Origin: Candidatus Cloacimonadota bacterium
GTDB lineage: Bacteria; Cloacimonadota; Cloacimonadia; Cloacimonadales; Cloacimonadaceae
Assembly: GCA_012728875.1 (NCBI GenBank)
Contig: JAAYEF010000014.1
Span: 1 to 64,000, forward strand
Length of the DNA: 64,000 nt
Reading direction: 5' to 3'
The translations under genes and the position numbers were made by a program. Under the pieces are notes generated by a model. The model made no database searches, was not told where the DNA came from, and saw only the letters and a list, made by a program, of their open reading frames with translations. Below are positions 8,048 through 16,297 of this stretch, piece after piece. Every line of letters starts with the position of its first letter. The first letter of the stretch is position 1.

Positions 8048-9466
8048 ATGAAAGAAAAGAAAACAGCGAAGAAACAGGTTCTGAGCTATGAACGCCAGAA
8101 TTTTTGGAAGGAAGCTCCTGCGGCTGAGATCAAGAAAGCCAATGATTTTGCAGGACCCTACAAAGATTTTCTGAATGAATGCAAGACCGAACGCGAGTCT
8201 GTTGTTTGGACCCAGGAGCTGCTCAAGGCTCACAAATTCCAGCCTCTGGGCAAAACAAAGAGCGGAAAAAAGGTTTACAGCATTTTCCGCGGCAAGACCA
8301 TGGCGATGGCCGTGATCGGTTCCAAGCCCGTGAGCGAAGGCGTGAACATGGTGGCAGCCCACATCGACACACCCAGGGTGGATCTGAAGCAAAATCCGCT
8401 CTATGAAGATAAAAGCAGCGATATGGCTTGCATGCGCACCCACTATTATGGCGGCATCAAAAAGTATCAATGGGTTTCCACGCCCCTTGCGCTGCATGGA
8501 GTTTTTGTGAAGGCGGATGGTTCCCTGATCAACCTGCGTCTGGGTGAAGACCCTGAAGATCCGGTCTTCATCATTCCGGACCTGCTGCCCCATCTGGCTC
8601 GAAAGGAACAATATACCAAAAATATCGGTGATGCGATTGATGCTTCCCGCATGAATTTGGTGTTCAGCGGAATGCAGGAACCCGGCAACGAGGAAAAGGA
8701 TGCCATCAAGCTTTATGCATTGACGCTGCTCAACAAGAAATATGGCATCACGGAAAAGGATTTCATCTCTGCCGAACTGCAGCTTGTGCCGGCATATCCA
8801 GCGCGTGATGCGGGTTTGGATGCCTCGATGGTGGTGGGCTACGGTCAGGACGACCGCATTTGCGCCTACACCGGTTTGAAAGCCCTGCTGGACAATCTGG
8901 ACGGCAAGTCCGAGCGCACCATGGTGGTCTATTTCTCTGATAAAGAGGAAGTTGGCAGCCATGGCAGCACGGGTGCACATTCCATCTTTATCCAGGATTT
9001 TCTGGCTTCGCTGCTCAGCCACAACGGTGAAGACAGCGGCAGCGCAAACCTGCGCCGCACTTTCATGAATTCCCGCATCCTTTCGGCAGACGTGACAGCC
9101 GCCGTGGATCCAAACTACCCCGGGGTTCATGAACGCCAGAACGCGGTGCTGTTCAACCATGGCGTCGGCATTTCCAAATTCACCGGCAGCGGTGGAAAGT
9201 CTGTCACAAACGATGCAGATGCAGAATTCACCGCCAAAGTGATCCGCATTTTGGATGACGCCGAAGTCTTTTGGCAAATGGGCGAACTGGGCAAAGTGGA
9301 TGAAGGCGGCGGCGGAACCATCGCCTACATTTTGGCAAACCTGGGCGCCGAGGTTATCGACTGTGGAACAGGCCTGATGGGCATGCACTCGCTGTATGAG
9401 ATGTGCAGCAAGGCCGATCTTTATTCCACCTATGCGGCTTACAAGGCTTTTTTGAAGTCAAAATAA
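8048..9466 (+). CDS. M18-family zinc aminopeptidase
   Basis: A 472-residue cytosolic metallo-aminopeptidase of family M18 (aspartyl aminopeptidase/aminopeptidase I type), which removes N-terminal residues from peptides. Metal-site motifs are present: AAHIDTPR near residue 102, SDKEEVGSHGS near 297, and a closing GMHSLYEMCSKADLYSTY stretch holding the last ligand His. The length matches the bacterial ApeA-like branch. The ATG has CGGAGA seven bases upstream; the 17-base leader ATAAAACGGAGAAATAA before it is repeated before the moxR gene at 18060. Probably the last gene of a unit with greA. With the secreted M1 enzyme in this window it fits a peptide-using anaerobe (inference). Confidence 0.92.
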   Translation: MKEKKTAKKQVLSYERQNFWKEAPAAEIKKANDFAGPYKDFLNECKTERESVVWTQELLKAHKFQPLGKTKSGKKVYSIFRGKTMAMAVIGSKPVSEGVNMVAAHIDTPRVDLKQNPLYEDKSSDMACMRTHYYGGIKKYQWVSTPLALHGVFVKADGSLINLRLGEDPEDPVFIIPDLLPHLARKEQYTKNIGDAIDASRMNLVFSGMQEPGNEEKDAIKLYALTLLNKKYGITEKDFISAELQLVPAYPARDAGLDASMVVGYGQDDRICAYTGLKALLDNLDGKSERTMVVYFSDKEEVGSHGSTGAHSIFIQDFLASLLSHNGEDSGSANLRRTFMNSRILSADVTAAVDPNYPGVHERQNAVLFNHGVGISKFTGSGGKSVTNDADAEFTAKVIRILDDAEVFWQMGELGKVDEGGGGTIAYILANLGAEVIDCGTGLMGMHSLYEMCSKADLYSTYAAYKAFLKSK

Positions 9467-9491
9467 ACATTATCATTTGAAGGAGGAACCC

Positions 9492-10937
9492 ATGAAGAGA
9501 ATGATTTTGGTAATGCTGGCTATTATGCTGGTACTTTCGGCTTGCGTGAGCAGCAAGACCTACAAGGCTCAGCAGGCAAGGGTCCAGATGATGGAGGCAA
9601 GGCAAAACGAGCAGGACGCGAATTTGGAAATGGCGCGCAAGGACGTGATCGGAAACAAGGAAAAGATCGAACAGCTCATCATTGGCATGAACAATGTGAA
9701 TGAGCAGCTGCTGGTCTTGGACCCCATGCAGGATGATATCGCTCACAGCAAGACAAGGATCGACAAGCTGATTGTTGGCCTGGACAGCGTGAACGAACAA
9801 CTCCTGGTCCTGGATCCGATGCAGGATGAAATCATCAACAGCGCCAATGCGATCATCGATCTCCAGGGAGATATGACTGCTTCCGGCACCGCCATCGCAG
9901 GTTTGCAAACCCAGGTGGCAGCCTTGAACCGCCAACTGGATGATGCCATTGCGGCAAACGTCGAACTCGAACAGATGCTGTCTGAACTCAGCTTGGACAC
10001 CTTTGATACCTTTGATTCACTGTCAGACTATGTGACACAGATGAAAAGGGACCAAAGCGGTTTTGTGACCAGGGATGAGCTGAAGGAAGTGGTGGAGGAA
10101 AGCGCAGAACTGGCTCAATTGCTGAACGAACTGACTCTGGAAGTGGAAGCCATCACGGATTATCTGCTGCAGCAGGAAGCGGTTTTGGCAAATCTGGACG
10201 AGATATTGAAAGACCAGGAAGATTTCAAAGACGAAGTGATCGATGAATTTGAAGACATCCGTGGTCTGATCGTGGAACAATTGGGCGAAGGCGCAAAAAG
10301 CTCTGCGCAGCAACAGCAGGAAATCATGACTGAAATCTCCCGCATTCGCGGCGAATTGGATGATTCCCAGGATGAAATCTCATCCCTGCGTCAGGTTTTG
10401 GGACAGGAAGTGAGCCAACTCCGTTACTCTGAAGAAACCATGCGCGAGGATATGGAAGAGATCAGCGACCGGGTTTTTGATGTGAACAGAGGACTCACCG
10501 AGCTTGCCACCGACCTGAAGGATGTGATCGCCAAAGAAAGATCCCTGGCTGAAAAGCGTCGCCTTGAAACCATGACCAAGCAATACAAAGTGGCTCTGGC
10601 TGAGTATAACAAGCACAACTACGAAAATTCCATCATTCTTTTTGAAGAATTTTTGGAAAACTATCCCGACAGCAATCTGTGCGCAAATGCTCTGTATTGG
10701 ATTGGCGAAAACTATTATGCCGCAAAGAATTACGCCAAGGCTTTGCGCCAGTTTCGCCAGGTGGTCACCCAATATTCCGATCACCCCAAAGCTTGGGATG
10801 CCCAGCTCAAAGTTGGCATCACCTATTATCAGATGCACGATTATGAGTCCAGCTATTCAGAGCTGATGCTCATCAAGAACTACTATCCGGATTATCCCAG
10901 CATGAAAATCGTGGATAGGTATTTGAACAAGATCTAA
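9492..10937 (+). CDS. Coiled-coil lipoprotein with C-terminal TPR (YbgF/CpoB-like)
   Basis: A 481-residue lipoprotein: signal peptide with lipobox LSAC, a very long heptad-rich coiled coil (residues ~25-370), and a C-terminal tetratricopeptide block (YKVALAEYNKHNYENSI..., ALYWIGENYYAAKNYAKAL) matching the YbgF/CpoB family, which coordinates peptidoglycan synthesis with outer-membrane constriction in the Tol-Pal system. Two near-identical ~32-residue units around NVNEQLLVLDPMQD and SVNEQLLVLDPMQD lie in the coiled coil. It is much longer than the usual ~260-residue CpoB, the extra length being coiled coil. Start at 9492 is set by AAGGAGG; the frame from TTG 9477 is rejected. No tol or pal genes are adjacent; instead it heads an envelope cluster with a BamD-like gene. 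Confidence 0.8.
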   Translation: MKRMILVMLAIMLVLSACVSSKTYKAQQARVQMMEARQNEQDANLEMARKDVIGNKEKIEQLIIGMNNVNEQLLVLDPMQDDIAHSKTRIDKLIVGLDSVNEQLLVLDPMQDEIINSANAIIDLQGDMTASGTAIAGLQTQVAALNRQLDDAIAANVELEQMLSELSLDTFDTFDSLSDYVTQMKRDQSGFVTRDELKEVVEESAELAQLLNELTLEVEAITDYLLQQEAVLANLDEILKDQEDFKDEVIDEFEDIRGLIVEQLGEGAKSSAQQQQEIMTEISRIRGELDDSQDEISSLRQVLGQEVSQLRYSEETMREDMEEISDRVFDVNRGLTELATDLKDVIAKERSLAEKRRLETMTKQYKVALAEYNKHNYENSIILFEEFLENYPDSNLCANALYWIGENYYAAKNYAKALRQFRQVVTQYSDHPKAWDAQLKVGITYYQMHDYESSYSELMLIKNYYPDYPSMKIVDRYLNKI

Positions 10938-10944
10938 CGCGCTG

Positions 10945-11499
10945 ATGCGTAAAGTTTTACTCTTGTTTTTGGTGCTTTTTTGCCTCCGCCTTGCCGCGGA
11001 GCCGCTCAAAGGCGCTGAACCGGAGTTCATCAGCGAGCGGATCGTTGATTTGATCGACGTTTCCCAGCCGCTCATTTTGGATATTCAAGCCGGGGATTTC
11101 ACTCCCCGGCTGGATTTTTTGATTCGCGGAATGCTGCTTTCCAAAGGGGCAGACCTGCGTGATTTGGGACATGCGGCCTTTTTGGAAAACCCTGAAGACC
11201 TTGCGCCATACATGCTGCAAAGTGTGAATCTGGTGAAGGTGGAACTGGACCTGGGCGCCACAACTGTGGAACACAAAAACTTTCTTTCCTACCGCAGTGA
11301 ACGGGTCCCATTTTACAAATTCCGGGTCAGGCAGATCCGCCTGCCGGGAAATAAACTACTCAGCATCGATGAACTTAGTTTCACCGATGGCAGCCCAAAA
11401 AGCAACGGGCCTCTGCTCTCAAACTTGAAATGGTTCGAGCCCATCCTTGCCAGCACAGCTCTGGCAACCTTGATCTATCTGCTTTGGACCATTGAATGA
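10945..11499 (+). CDS. Envelope protein of unknown function
   Basis: I do not recognise this 184-residue protein. It has an N-terminal signal peptide (MRKVLLLFLVLFCLRLAA) and a hydrophobic C-terminal segment (ILASTALATLIYLLWTI) that would anchor it, leaving about 140 residues in the periplasm. It begins eight bases after the YbgF-like lipoprotein stops and its end precedes the BamD-like start by only ten bases, so it is translated as part of that envelope operon. A periplasmic helper of envelope assembly is a guess from context only. Confidence 0.7.
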   Translation: MRKVLLLFLVLFCLRLAAEPLKGAEPEFISERIVDLIDVSQPLILDIQAGDFTPRLDFLIRGMLLSKGADLRDLGHAAFLENPEDLAPYMLQSVNLVKVELDLGATTVEHKNFLSYRSERVPFYKFRVRQIRLPGNKLLSIDELSFTDGSPKSNGPLLSNLKWFEPILASTALATLIYLLWTIE

Positions 11500-11509
11500 G
11501 GAAAACTTA

Positions 11510-12229
11510 ATGAAAAAATATCTGCTCATCCTGACGGCAATCCTGATCTTGGGTGCCTGTGCGCGCACCAGCGTCGTTCTCACCACCGAGGAAAAACTGG
11601 CAAAAGCCGACGAACTTTTTGCCCGGGGTAAATATGCCCGGGCGGCTGAACTCTATGGCGATGTCTATTTCGAGCGGCAATCCGCATCTTCGGCCCGTGC
11701 CCTCATGCGCCAGGCAGACAGCTATTTCAAAATAAACAAATTTTCCGAAGCCCGGTTCAGCTATCAGGAATTCGCAGAATCCTTTCCCACCCATCCGGAA
11801 GTGAGTACGGCTGTATTTCGCTATGCAGTATGCCTTTATGAAGAATCCAATGGACCGCAATACGATCAGACTGAATCCATGCAGGCCATTGACGCCTTCC
11901 GCAGGTTCATGGATAAATATCCGAACAGCGTACTCTACGACGATGCGCTAGGCTACATCAAAAAGGGGCAATACAAGCTGATCGAAAAGAAATTCCTCAC
12001 GGGCTACACCTACTATAAAATGAAGGATTACAGCTCCGCCCTGATGTATTTCAAAGAAGTCACAGACCTTGGAAACAGCGACCGCCTGGATCGCGAAGCC
12101 CTTTACTATTCAGCAAAGCTGCTGCGAAAACAAAAGCTGACGGATGAGGCAAAGGAGCAATTTGACAAGCTCGTCTCCAAGTATCCGGGATCCAAGGAAG
12201 CCAAAAAACTCGATAAATACTTTAAATGA
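11510..12229 (+). CDS. bamD: BamD-like outer-membrane assembly lipoprotein
   Basis: A 239-residue lipoprotein with lipobox LGAC followed by five TPR-like helical hairpins (KADELFARGKYARAAELY, MRQADSYFKINKFSEARFSYQEF, YYKMKDYSSALMYFKEV). Length, lipobox and TPR arrangement match BamD, the lipoprotein that with BamA inserts beta-barrels into the outer membrane. The start at 11510 has TGAGGA upstream; the longer frame from 11492 is less likely because it pushes the signal peptide inward. Its last codons overlap the nadD start (ATGA). BamA itself is at the other end of the window, so the two subunits are not in one operon. YfiO/ComL-type paralogues cannot be fully excluded. Confidence 0.75.
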   Translation: MKKYLLILTAILILGACARTSVVLTTEEKLAKADELFARGKYARAAELYGDVYFERQSASSARALMRQADSYFKINKFSEARFSYQEFAESFPTHPEVSTAVFRYAVCLYEESNGPQYDQTESMQAIDAFRRFMDKYPNSVLYDDALGYIKKGQYKLIEKKFLTGYTYYKMKDYSSALMYFKEVTDLGNSDRLDREALYYSAKLLRKQKLTDEAKEQFDKLVSKYPGSKEAKKLDKYFK

Positions 12230-12801
12230 ACCATCTTGCCTTGCTCGGAGGCAGTTTCGACCCCATCCATAGCGGGCATCTGCACATCGCGCGCGAAATC
12301 CTGCGCTTGAAAGCAGCCGATGCCGTGATATTTTTACCCAACGCCACCCACAACTTCAAGCGTGACACGGTGTTGCTGGACTACGATCAGCGCCGGGAAT
12401 TGCTTGCCAAAGTGCTTGAGCCTGGGATGGAGGTGTGGGACGACGACGCCGAAGGCAGCGGCTACACCGCCGACCTCATCCGAAAGCTGGTCCAAAAACA
12501 TCCCCAAAGTTCTTTTTCCTGGGTGATCGGTTCGGATAACCTGGCAGAACTGCATCGCTGGCATGACTTTAGCTGGCTGAAAAGCAATGTCCGCTTCATC
12601 ATTATTCCGCGTCCCGGACATCCTGCTGACCCCAATGTATTGAAAAGAATCCGGCGCAAAACCCTGAAAACGGTTCCCAGCGAAATTTCATCCAGCCAGA
12701 TCCGTCAAAATATCCTGGAGGGAAGGTCCATCAAAGGTTTGGTTCCGGCTGCGATCGAACAAAGAATCCAGGAGCTCTATCTGCCGCTCTTAAAAAAATA
12801 G
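12226..12801 (+). CDS. nadD: Nicotinate-nucleotide adenylyltransferase
   Basis: NadD transfers AMP from ATP to nicotinate mononucleotide, the next-to-last step of NAD synthesis. The 191-residue protein has the nucleotidyltransferase signature GGSFDPIHSGHLHIA (HxGH) at its N terminus, WVIGSDNLAELHRW in the middle and the closing SSSQIRQ (the S-S/T-x-I-R motif). It overlaps the BamD-like gene by four bases and is followed by a strong terminator, so it is the last gene of the 9.5-12.8 kb envelope unit. Confidence 0.95.
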   Translation: MNHLALLGGSFDPIHSGHLHIAREILRLKAADAVIFLPNATHNFKRDTVLLDYDQRRELLAKVLEPGMEVWDDDAEGSGYTADLIRKLVQKHPQSSFSWVIGSDNLAELHRWHDFSWLKSNVRFIIIPRPGHPADPNVLKRIRRKTLKTVPSEISSSQIRQNILEGRSIKGLVPAAIEQRIQELYLPLLKK

Positions 12802-12819
12802 GGGAGACCCTGCCCGCCA

Positions 12820-12845
12820 AAAACGCGGGGCTCAGCCCGCGTTTT
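12820..12845 (+). terminator. Strong hairpin after nadD, probably two-way
   Basis: AAAACGCGGG (12820-12829) pairs perfectly with CCCGCGTTTT (12836-12845) around a six-base loop, giving a 10-bp stem flanked by A's on one side and T's on the other. It sits between two converging genes (nadD and the minus-strand lipoprotein at 12879), so it can end transcripts from both sides. Confidence 0.85.
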
Positions 12846-12878
12846 ACCATTCAGAAGGGATTTGCGTATCCTGATATT

Positions 12879-13508
12879 TTATGCTTTTCTATTCTCGGAG
12901 AACAAGGGTTTGAATTCGATTTTGATGCGTTGCTGCGGTGAATTGAGGTCGATGCCCAGGGTGCCGGTGCCCATCAGCTGCCATTGACGATCCACCTGGC
13001 CCGGAACACAGAGTTCCGGAGGCAGGGAAGTGCCTTCGGCAGCGTTGTTTCCATAGATCAGGGCTGTGGAGTCGAAGCCAAAACTATCCCCGGGCTTCAA
13101 GTGTAATTCCGCCAGCGGAATCACCTGTGTGTAAACGTTTTCACATTGTGCCAGGATCATGTGTTTGTGGCTGCTGAGCCCAAGCCCATTAGCGGAGGCA
13201 TTTGGCGACATCTTGATAAATTCGACCTCTCCTCCGGAAAGCTGCCAATTATCTGCAAGGTAGTAAGAAATGTATAGATTGCGGGCATCATTTGCCAGCA
13301 TTATGTAGCCGGGATTGTCCGCATTTTTATCAAATATGTCCGAGCCGGGTTGGTCGTCAGCCCAGACGTTTTTCAAAGCCGCTTCTTGTTCCGGCTTGAA
13401 ACTATCGGTCAGGCGAACCTTGGTTCCTGTGATCTTTGATCCGTCTTGACACGCAGTCAAAACCAAGAGGAACAAGGCCGCCACCAGGGCCAGTCTTATA
13501 GCGTTCAT
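12879..13508 (-). CDS. Putative lipoprotein of unknown function
   Basis: A 209-residue protein with a signal peptide and lipobox (FLLVLTACQDG), so it is a predicted lipoprotein. The mature part holds segments such as EAALKNVWADDQPGSDIFDKN and YIMLANDARNLYISYYLADN, reminiscent of carbohydrate-binding or DOMON-like beta-sandwich domains that begin with a 'dG...W...a' pattern, but I cannot assign a family. It is a single-gene unit with a good ribosome site (AGGAG, ten bases up) and a recognisable promoter, and converges with nadD across a two-way terminator. Confidence 0.7.
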   Translation of the reverse strand: MNAIRLALVAALFLLVLTACQDGSKITGTKVRLTDSFKPEQEAALKNVWADDQPGSDIFDKNADNPGYIMLANDARNLYISYYLADNWQLSGGEVEFIKMSPNASANGLGLSSHKHMILAQCENVYTQVIPLAELHLKPGDSFGFDSTALIYGNNAAEGTSLPPELCVPGQVDRQWQLMGTGTLGIDLNSPQQRIKIEFKPLFSENRKA

Positions 13509-13542
13509 TTTTAATCTCCTATCTATTTACTATGCTATCGAT

Positions 13543-13570
13543 ATAATAAACAGAACCGGAGACAAGGCAA
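13543..13570 (-). promoter_or_regulatory. Candidate sigma-70 promoter of the lipoprotein gene
   Basis: Read on the minus strand: TTGCCT (complement of 13565-13570) and TATTAT (complement of 13543-13548) separated by 16 bases, with the predicted start of transcription about 28 bases upstream of the lipoprotein ATG at 13508. The -10 box matches five of six consensus positions and the -35 box four of six. Confidence 0.5.
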
Positions 13571-13747
13571 TATGAATGTGAATATTTGTGCAAAAATCTG
13601 AGAATTTGATACGGTGTAACGCTGTAACATCATGTATATCAATATATAATGGGTTTATGAATACGGAGACCAATCAAACTTGTCACAGGCGGAACTTGCC
13701 TTAAACTATCATTAATTAAGCAAAAAGATTGGATGGAGAACACATAA

Positions 13748-14551
13748 ATGCCAGAACTTCCCGAAGTGCAAACAATTATCGACGGAGTCACCACCGAACT
13801 GATGGGCAAAGAGATACGCAGCCTGGACTGCTTTCATCCCGGCACCGTGATCAGGGATCCCGAACTGCCGGAAGAGGTTTTTCCCGCAGAATTCATTTCC
13901 TCCAGACGCCGGGGAAAATATATCATCCTGAATTTCAGCGGCGACCTCAGCGTCATCGTGCATCTGCGCATGACGGGAAAGCTGGTTGCAGACAGCTCCC
14001 AGGAGGGTCCGGTCAACCACGAGCGCGCCTGTTTCATGCTTTCAGGAAGCAGCAAACTGCGCTTCATCGATATCCGCACCTTTGGCAAGATCATCCTGTG
14101 CAAGACCAAAAACCTGGGTAAGTTCATGCCAGACTTGGGGATGGAACCCTTGGCAGATGAATTTGACGCCCGGTATTTGGAAAAGATTCTCAAAAACCGC
14201 AAAGCCCCGATCAAGACTCTGATGCTGGATCAAAAACTGATTGCAGGCTTGGGAAACATCTATGTGAACGAAATCCTCTATCGCTCAAAACTCAACCCCA
14301 CCGTCCCGGGTGGCGAAATTCCACTCTCAAAGCTTAAAATCCTTGCCAAAGAAACAAAAGAAGTGCTCAGGGAAGCGATTTCCAAAAACGGCACTTCGAT
14401 TTCGGATTTTCGCAATGTGGACAACAAAACCGGAGAGTTTCAAAAGTTTCTGCGGGTCTATCAAAAGGAGACCTGCCCCAAGGGTCATCCGGTGTCCAGA
14501 ATCAAGCAGGCTCAGCGCAGCACATATTTCTGCCCGGTTTGCCAGAAATGA
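13748..14551 (+). CDS. mutM: Formamidopyrimidine-DNA glycosylase
   Basis: MutM (Fpg) removes oxidised purines such as 8-oxoguanine and nicks the abasic site. The 267-residue protein has the invariant N terminus PELPEV (catalytic Pro2 and Glu3 after Met removal), HLRMTGKL in the N-terminal domain, the helix-two-turn-helix LMLDQKLIAGLGNIYVNEILY and a C-terminal zinc finger. The finger is unusual: the first pair of ligands reads CPKGH instead of CxxC, one residue shorter than usual, so zinc would be held by C-x3-H plus the normal CPVC. An upstream TATAAT at 13645-13650 and a TTGTCA at 13680-13685 are promoter fragments, neither with a good partner box. Confidence 0.93.
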   Translation: MPELPEVQTIIDGVTTELMGKEIRSLDCFHPGTVIRDPELPEEVFPAEFISSRRRGKYIILNFSGDLSVIVHLRMTGKLVADSSQEGPVNHERACFMLSGSSKLRFIDIRTFGKIILCKTKNLGKFMPDLGMEPLADEFDARYLEKILKNRKAPIKTLMLDQKLIAGLGNIYVNEILYRSKLNPTVPGGEIPLSKLKILAKETKEVLREAISKNGTSISDFRNVDNKTGEFQKFLRVYQKETCPKGHPVSRIKQAQRSTYFCPVCQK

Positions 14552-14624
14552 CTTTCGGTGGGGTCCGCCTGGCAGTCTTTCACCCAAACCGCCAAAAAAC
14601 CCAATTTGAAAACAAAATGGCACC

Positions 14625-14652
14625 TTGCTTTCACACCAAAAAGATTTATAAT
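14625..14652 (+). promoter_or_regulatory. Sigma-70 promoter of the ferritin gene
   Basis: TTGCTT (14625-14630), a 16-base spacer and a perfect TATAAT (14647-14652). Transcription would start near 14659, giving a leader of about 37 bases before the ferritin ATG with GGAGA as ribosome site. No clear Fur-type palindrome overlaps it. Confidence 0.65.
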
Positions 14653-14695
14653 GTATGCGTAGAAAAAACTTATACATGAATTTAGGAGATCAAAA

Positions 14696-15208
14696 ATGAT
14701 AAGCAAAAAACTTGAAAAAGCGATTAACAAACAGATCAATGAAGAGCTGTTTTCCGCCTACCTCTACACCTCGATGCAGGCTTGGTTTGCAGATGAAAGT
14801 CTGGACGGCATGGCAAACTGGATGAAGGCGCAAGCCCAGGAAGAACACTATCACGCCATGAAGTTTTTCGACTATCTCATCGAACGCGGCGGAAAGGTGG
14901 AACTGCATGCCATCGCCAAGCCCGACATTGATTTTGGCAATCCGCTCAAGGCTTTCCAGGCGTCTTTGGATCACGAGCGCTACATCACCAAGTGCATCAA
15001 CGAGATGATGGACCTCGCCATTGCCGAAAACGACCATGCCACCAGGATTTTCCTGCAGTGGTATGTTGAGGAGCAGGTTGAGGAAGAAGCCAGTGTGGAC
15101 ACCATCGTGCAGCGCCTTTCCAGAGTTGGGGACAACATGCACGGCATCTACATGCTGGACCGCGAACTTGCCAGCCGCACTTTCACTTGGCCGCAAGAAG
15201 AAGAATAA
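14696..15208 (+). CDS. ftnA: Bacterial non-haem ferritin
   Basis: A 170-residue ferritin that oxidises Fe(II) and stores the mineral in a 24-subunit shell. The four-helix bundle carries the ferroxidase ligands: E in NEELFSAYLY, the E-E-x-x-H of AQEEHYHAMKFF, E in SLDHERYITK and the E/Q-rich WYVEEQVEEE helix. Length and order of motifs match FtnA rather than bacterioferritin, which would need the haem Met. It is monocistronic, with its own promoter (14625-14652) and terminator (15238-15272). It probably protects an anaerobe against iron and oxygen stress, together with the Bat operon downstream (inference). Confidence 0.95.
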   Translation: MISKKLEKAINKQINEELFSAYLYTSMQAWFADESLDGMANWMKAQAQEEHYHAMKFFDYLIERGGKVELHAIAKPDIDFGNPLKAFQASLDHERYITKCINEMMDLAIAENDHATRIFLQWYVEEQVEEEASVDTIVQRLSRVGDNMHGIYMLDRELASRTFTWPQEEE

Positions 15209-15237
15209 GCCTAACTGAAAACATAACAAGACCTTAT

Positions 15238-15272
15238 GCGGGATCATCCAGAGATGCTGATCCCGCTTTTTT
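15238..15272 (+). terminator. Intrinsic terminator after ferritin
   Basis: GCGGGATCA (15238-15246) pairs with TGATCCCGC (15258-15266) around an 11-base loop and is followed by six T's (15267-15272), thirty bases after the ferritin stop codon. Confidence 0.9.
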
Positions 15273-15329
15273 ATTCCACCGGAGAAAGAATAAATTGACA
15301 AATAACTTGATCGAGCCCAAGTTGCATTC

Positions 15330-16241
15330 ATGAAACAAAAGGCAAGACTCATTTTGGGAGGCGGTGCGGCTTTTGGCTTGGCACACATTGGAGTTCTCGA
15401 TGTCCTGCAAAGTGAATTTGACATCACGGGCATCGTGGGAACCTCCATGGGCGCCATCGTTGGAGGCCTTTACGCCCAGGGAAAAACGCCGCAGGAGATT
15501 CTGGAACTCGCGCGGGAAAGCGGCTCCACCTTGGTTTTAAACCCAAACCAGCTTCTGAGCAAGCCCCTGAAGCTGTCGCTGGATTTGATCAAGGGATTGC
15601 ACAACAAGAAAAAGGTGATGGACCTGATGTCAGACTTGATCGGTCCGGCGCAGGTGGAGGATCTGCCCATTCCTTTTGTGGCGGTTGCCTACGATCTTGT
15701 TTCGCGTCAAACCGTTTTGATCCATCAAGGCTCACTTGCAGGAGCGATGCGGGCTTCATCCTCTTTGCCATTGATTTTTGCGCCACACGATATGGGTGGA
15801 CATCTCTTTGTGGACGGAGGGGTGGAACATCCTCTCCCGCTTGCATTTGCACATGAAGTGCCGGGGGAGATCACCATTGCCGTGAATGTGCTGCCTCCGG
15901 TGTCGCCCAAGGCAAGCCACTTCAGCGATCTTGGCAAGGATGCTGAAGAAATGAAGGCTCCGCAGGTTGCCATCCAATCCCTTTTGCAAAATCAAGGCTT
16001 CATGGCAGTCCAGGCCAGGCTGCAAAACCCGCCGCATCTTTTTATCGATGCCCATCTTGCCGAAAAGGATATGTTCGACCTCATGGATGTTGACGAATTT
16101 TTCAAGCATGGCCAGGATGTTGCACGAGAAGGGCTTGCAAGTTTTGTTGGACAGGATTTGAAGAAAAAACCTTCCTCCGGATTCCGGAAATTCTTTTCCC
16201 GTTTCAAGAGGACAGAAGGTTTGCCTCAAAATAATGATTGA
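15330..16241 (+). CDS. Patatin-like phospholipase
   Basis: A 303-residue acyl hydrolase of the patatin family (RssA-type, cytoplasmic, no signal peptide). The oxyanion-hole loop GGGAAFGLAHIG is at residues 10-21, the nucleophile elbow GTSMG places the catalytic Ser at residue 39, and the dyad Asp is in VDGGVEHP at residue 162. The last ~50 residues are basic (KKKPSSGFRKFFSRFKR), which could favour membrane contact. TTGACA at 15295-15300 lies 35 bases before the ATG; no strong ribosome site is visible. The histidine kinase gene follows after 56 bases. Confidence 0.9.
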   Translation: MKQKARLILGGGAAFGLAHIGVLDVLQSEFDITGIVGTSMGAIVGGLYAQGKTPQEILELARESGSTLVLNPNQLLSKPLKLSLDLIKGLHNKKKVMDLMSDLIGPAQVEDLPIPFVAVAYDLVSRQTVLIHQGSLAGAMRASSSLPLIFAPHDMGGHLFVDGGVEHPLPLAFAHEVPGEITIAVNVLPPVSPKASHFSDLGKDAEEMKAPQVAIQSLLQNQGFMAVQARLQNPPHLFIDAHLAEKDMFDLMDVDEFFKHGQDVAREGLASFVGQDLKKKPSSGFRKFFSRFKRTEGLPQNND

Positions 16242-16297
16242 CAGCCAAAGCAAATTGGAATTACAAGTAAAGATGATAAAATTCACCGGGAGGATCG

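Noticed and set aside
8027-9388. 453-codon frame opposite the M18 aminopeptidase
   Set aside because: Antisense to a well-supported gene with all metal motifs; translation is low-complexity and without family features.
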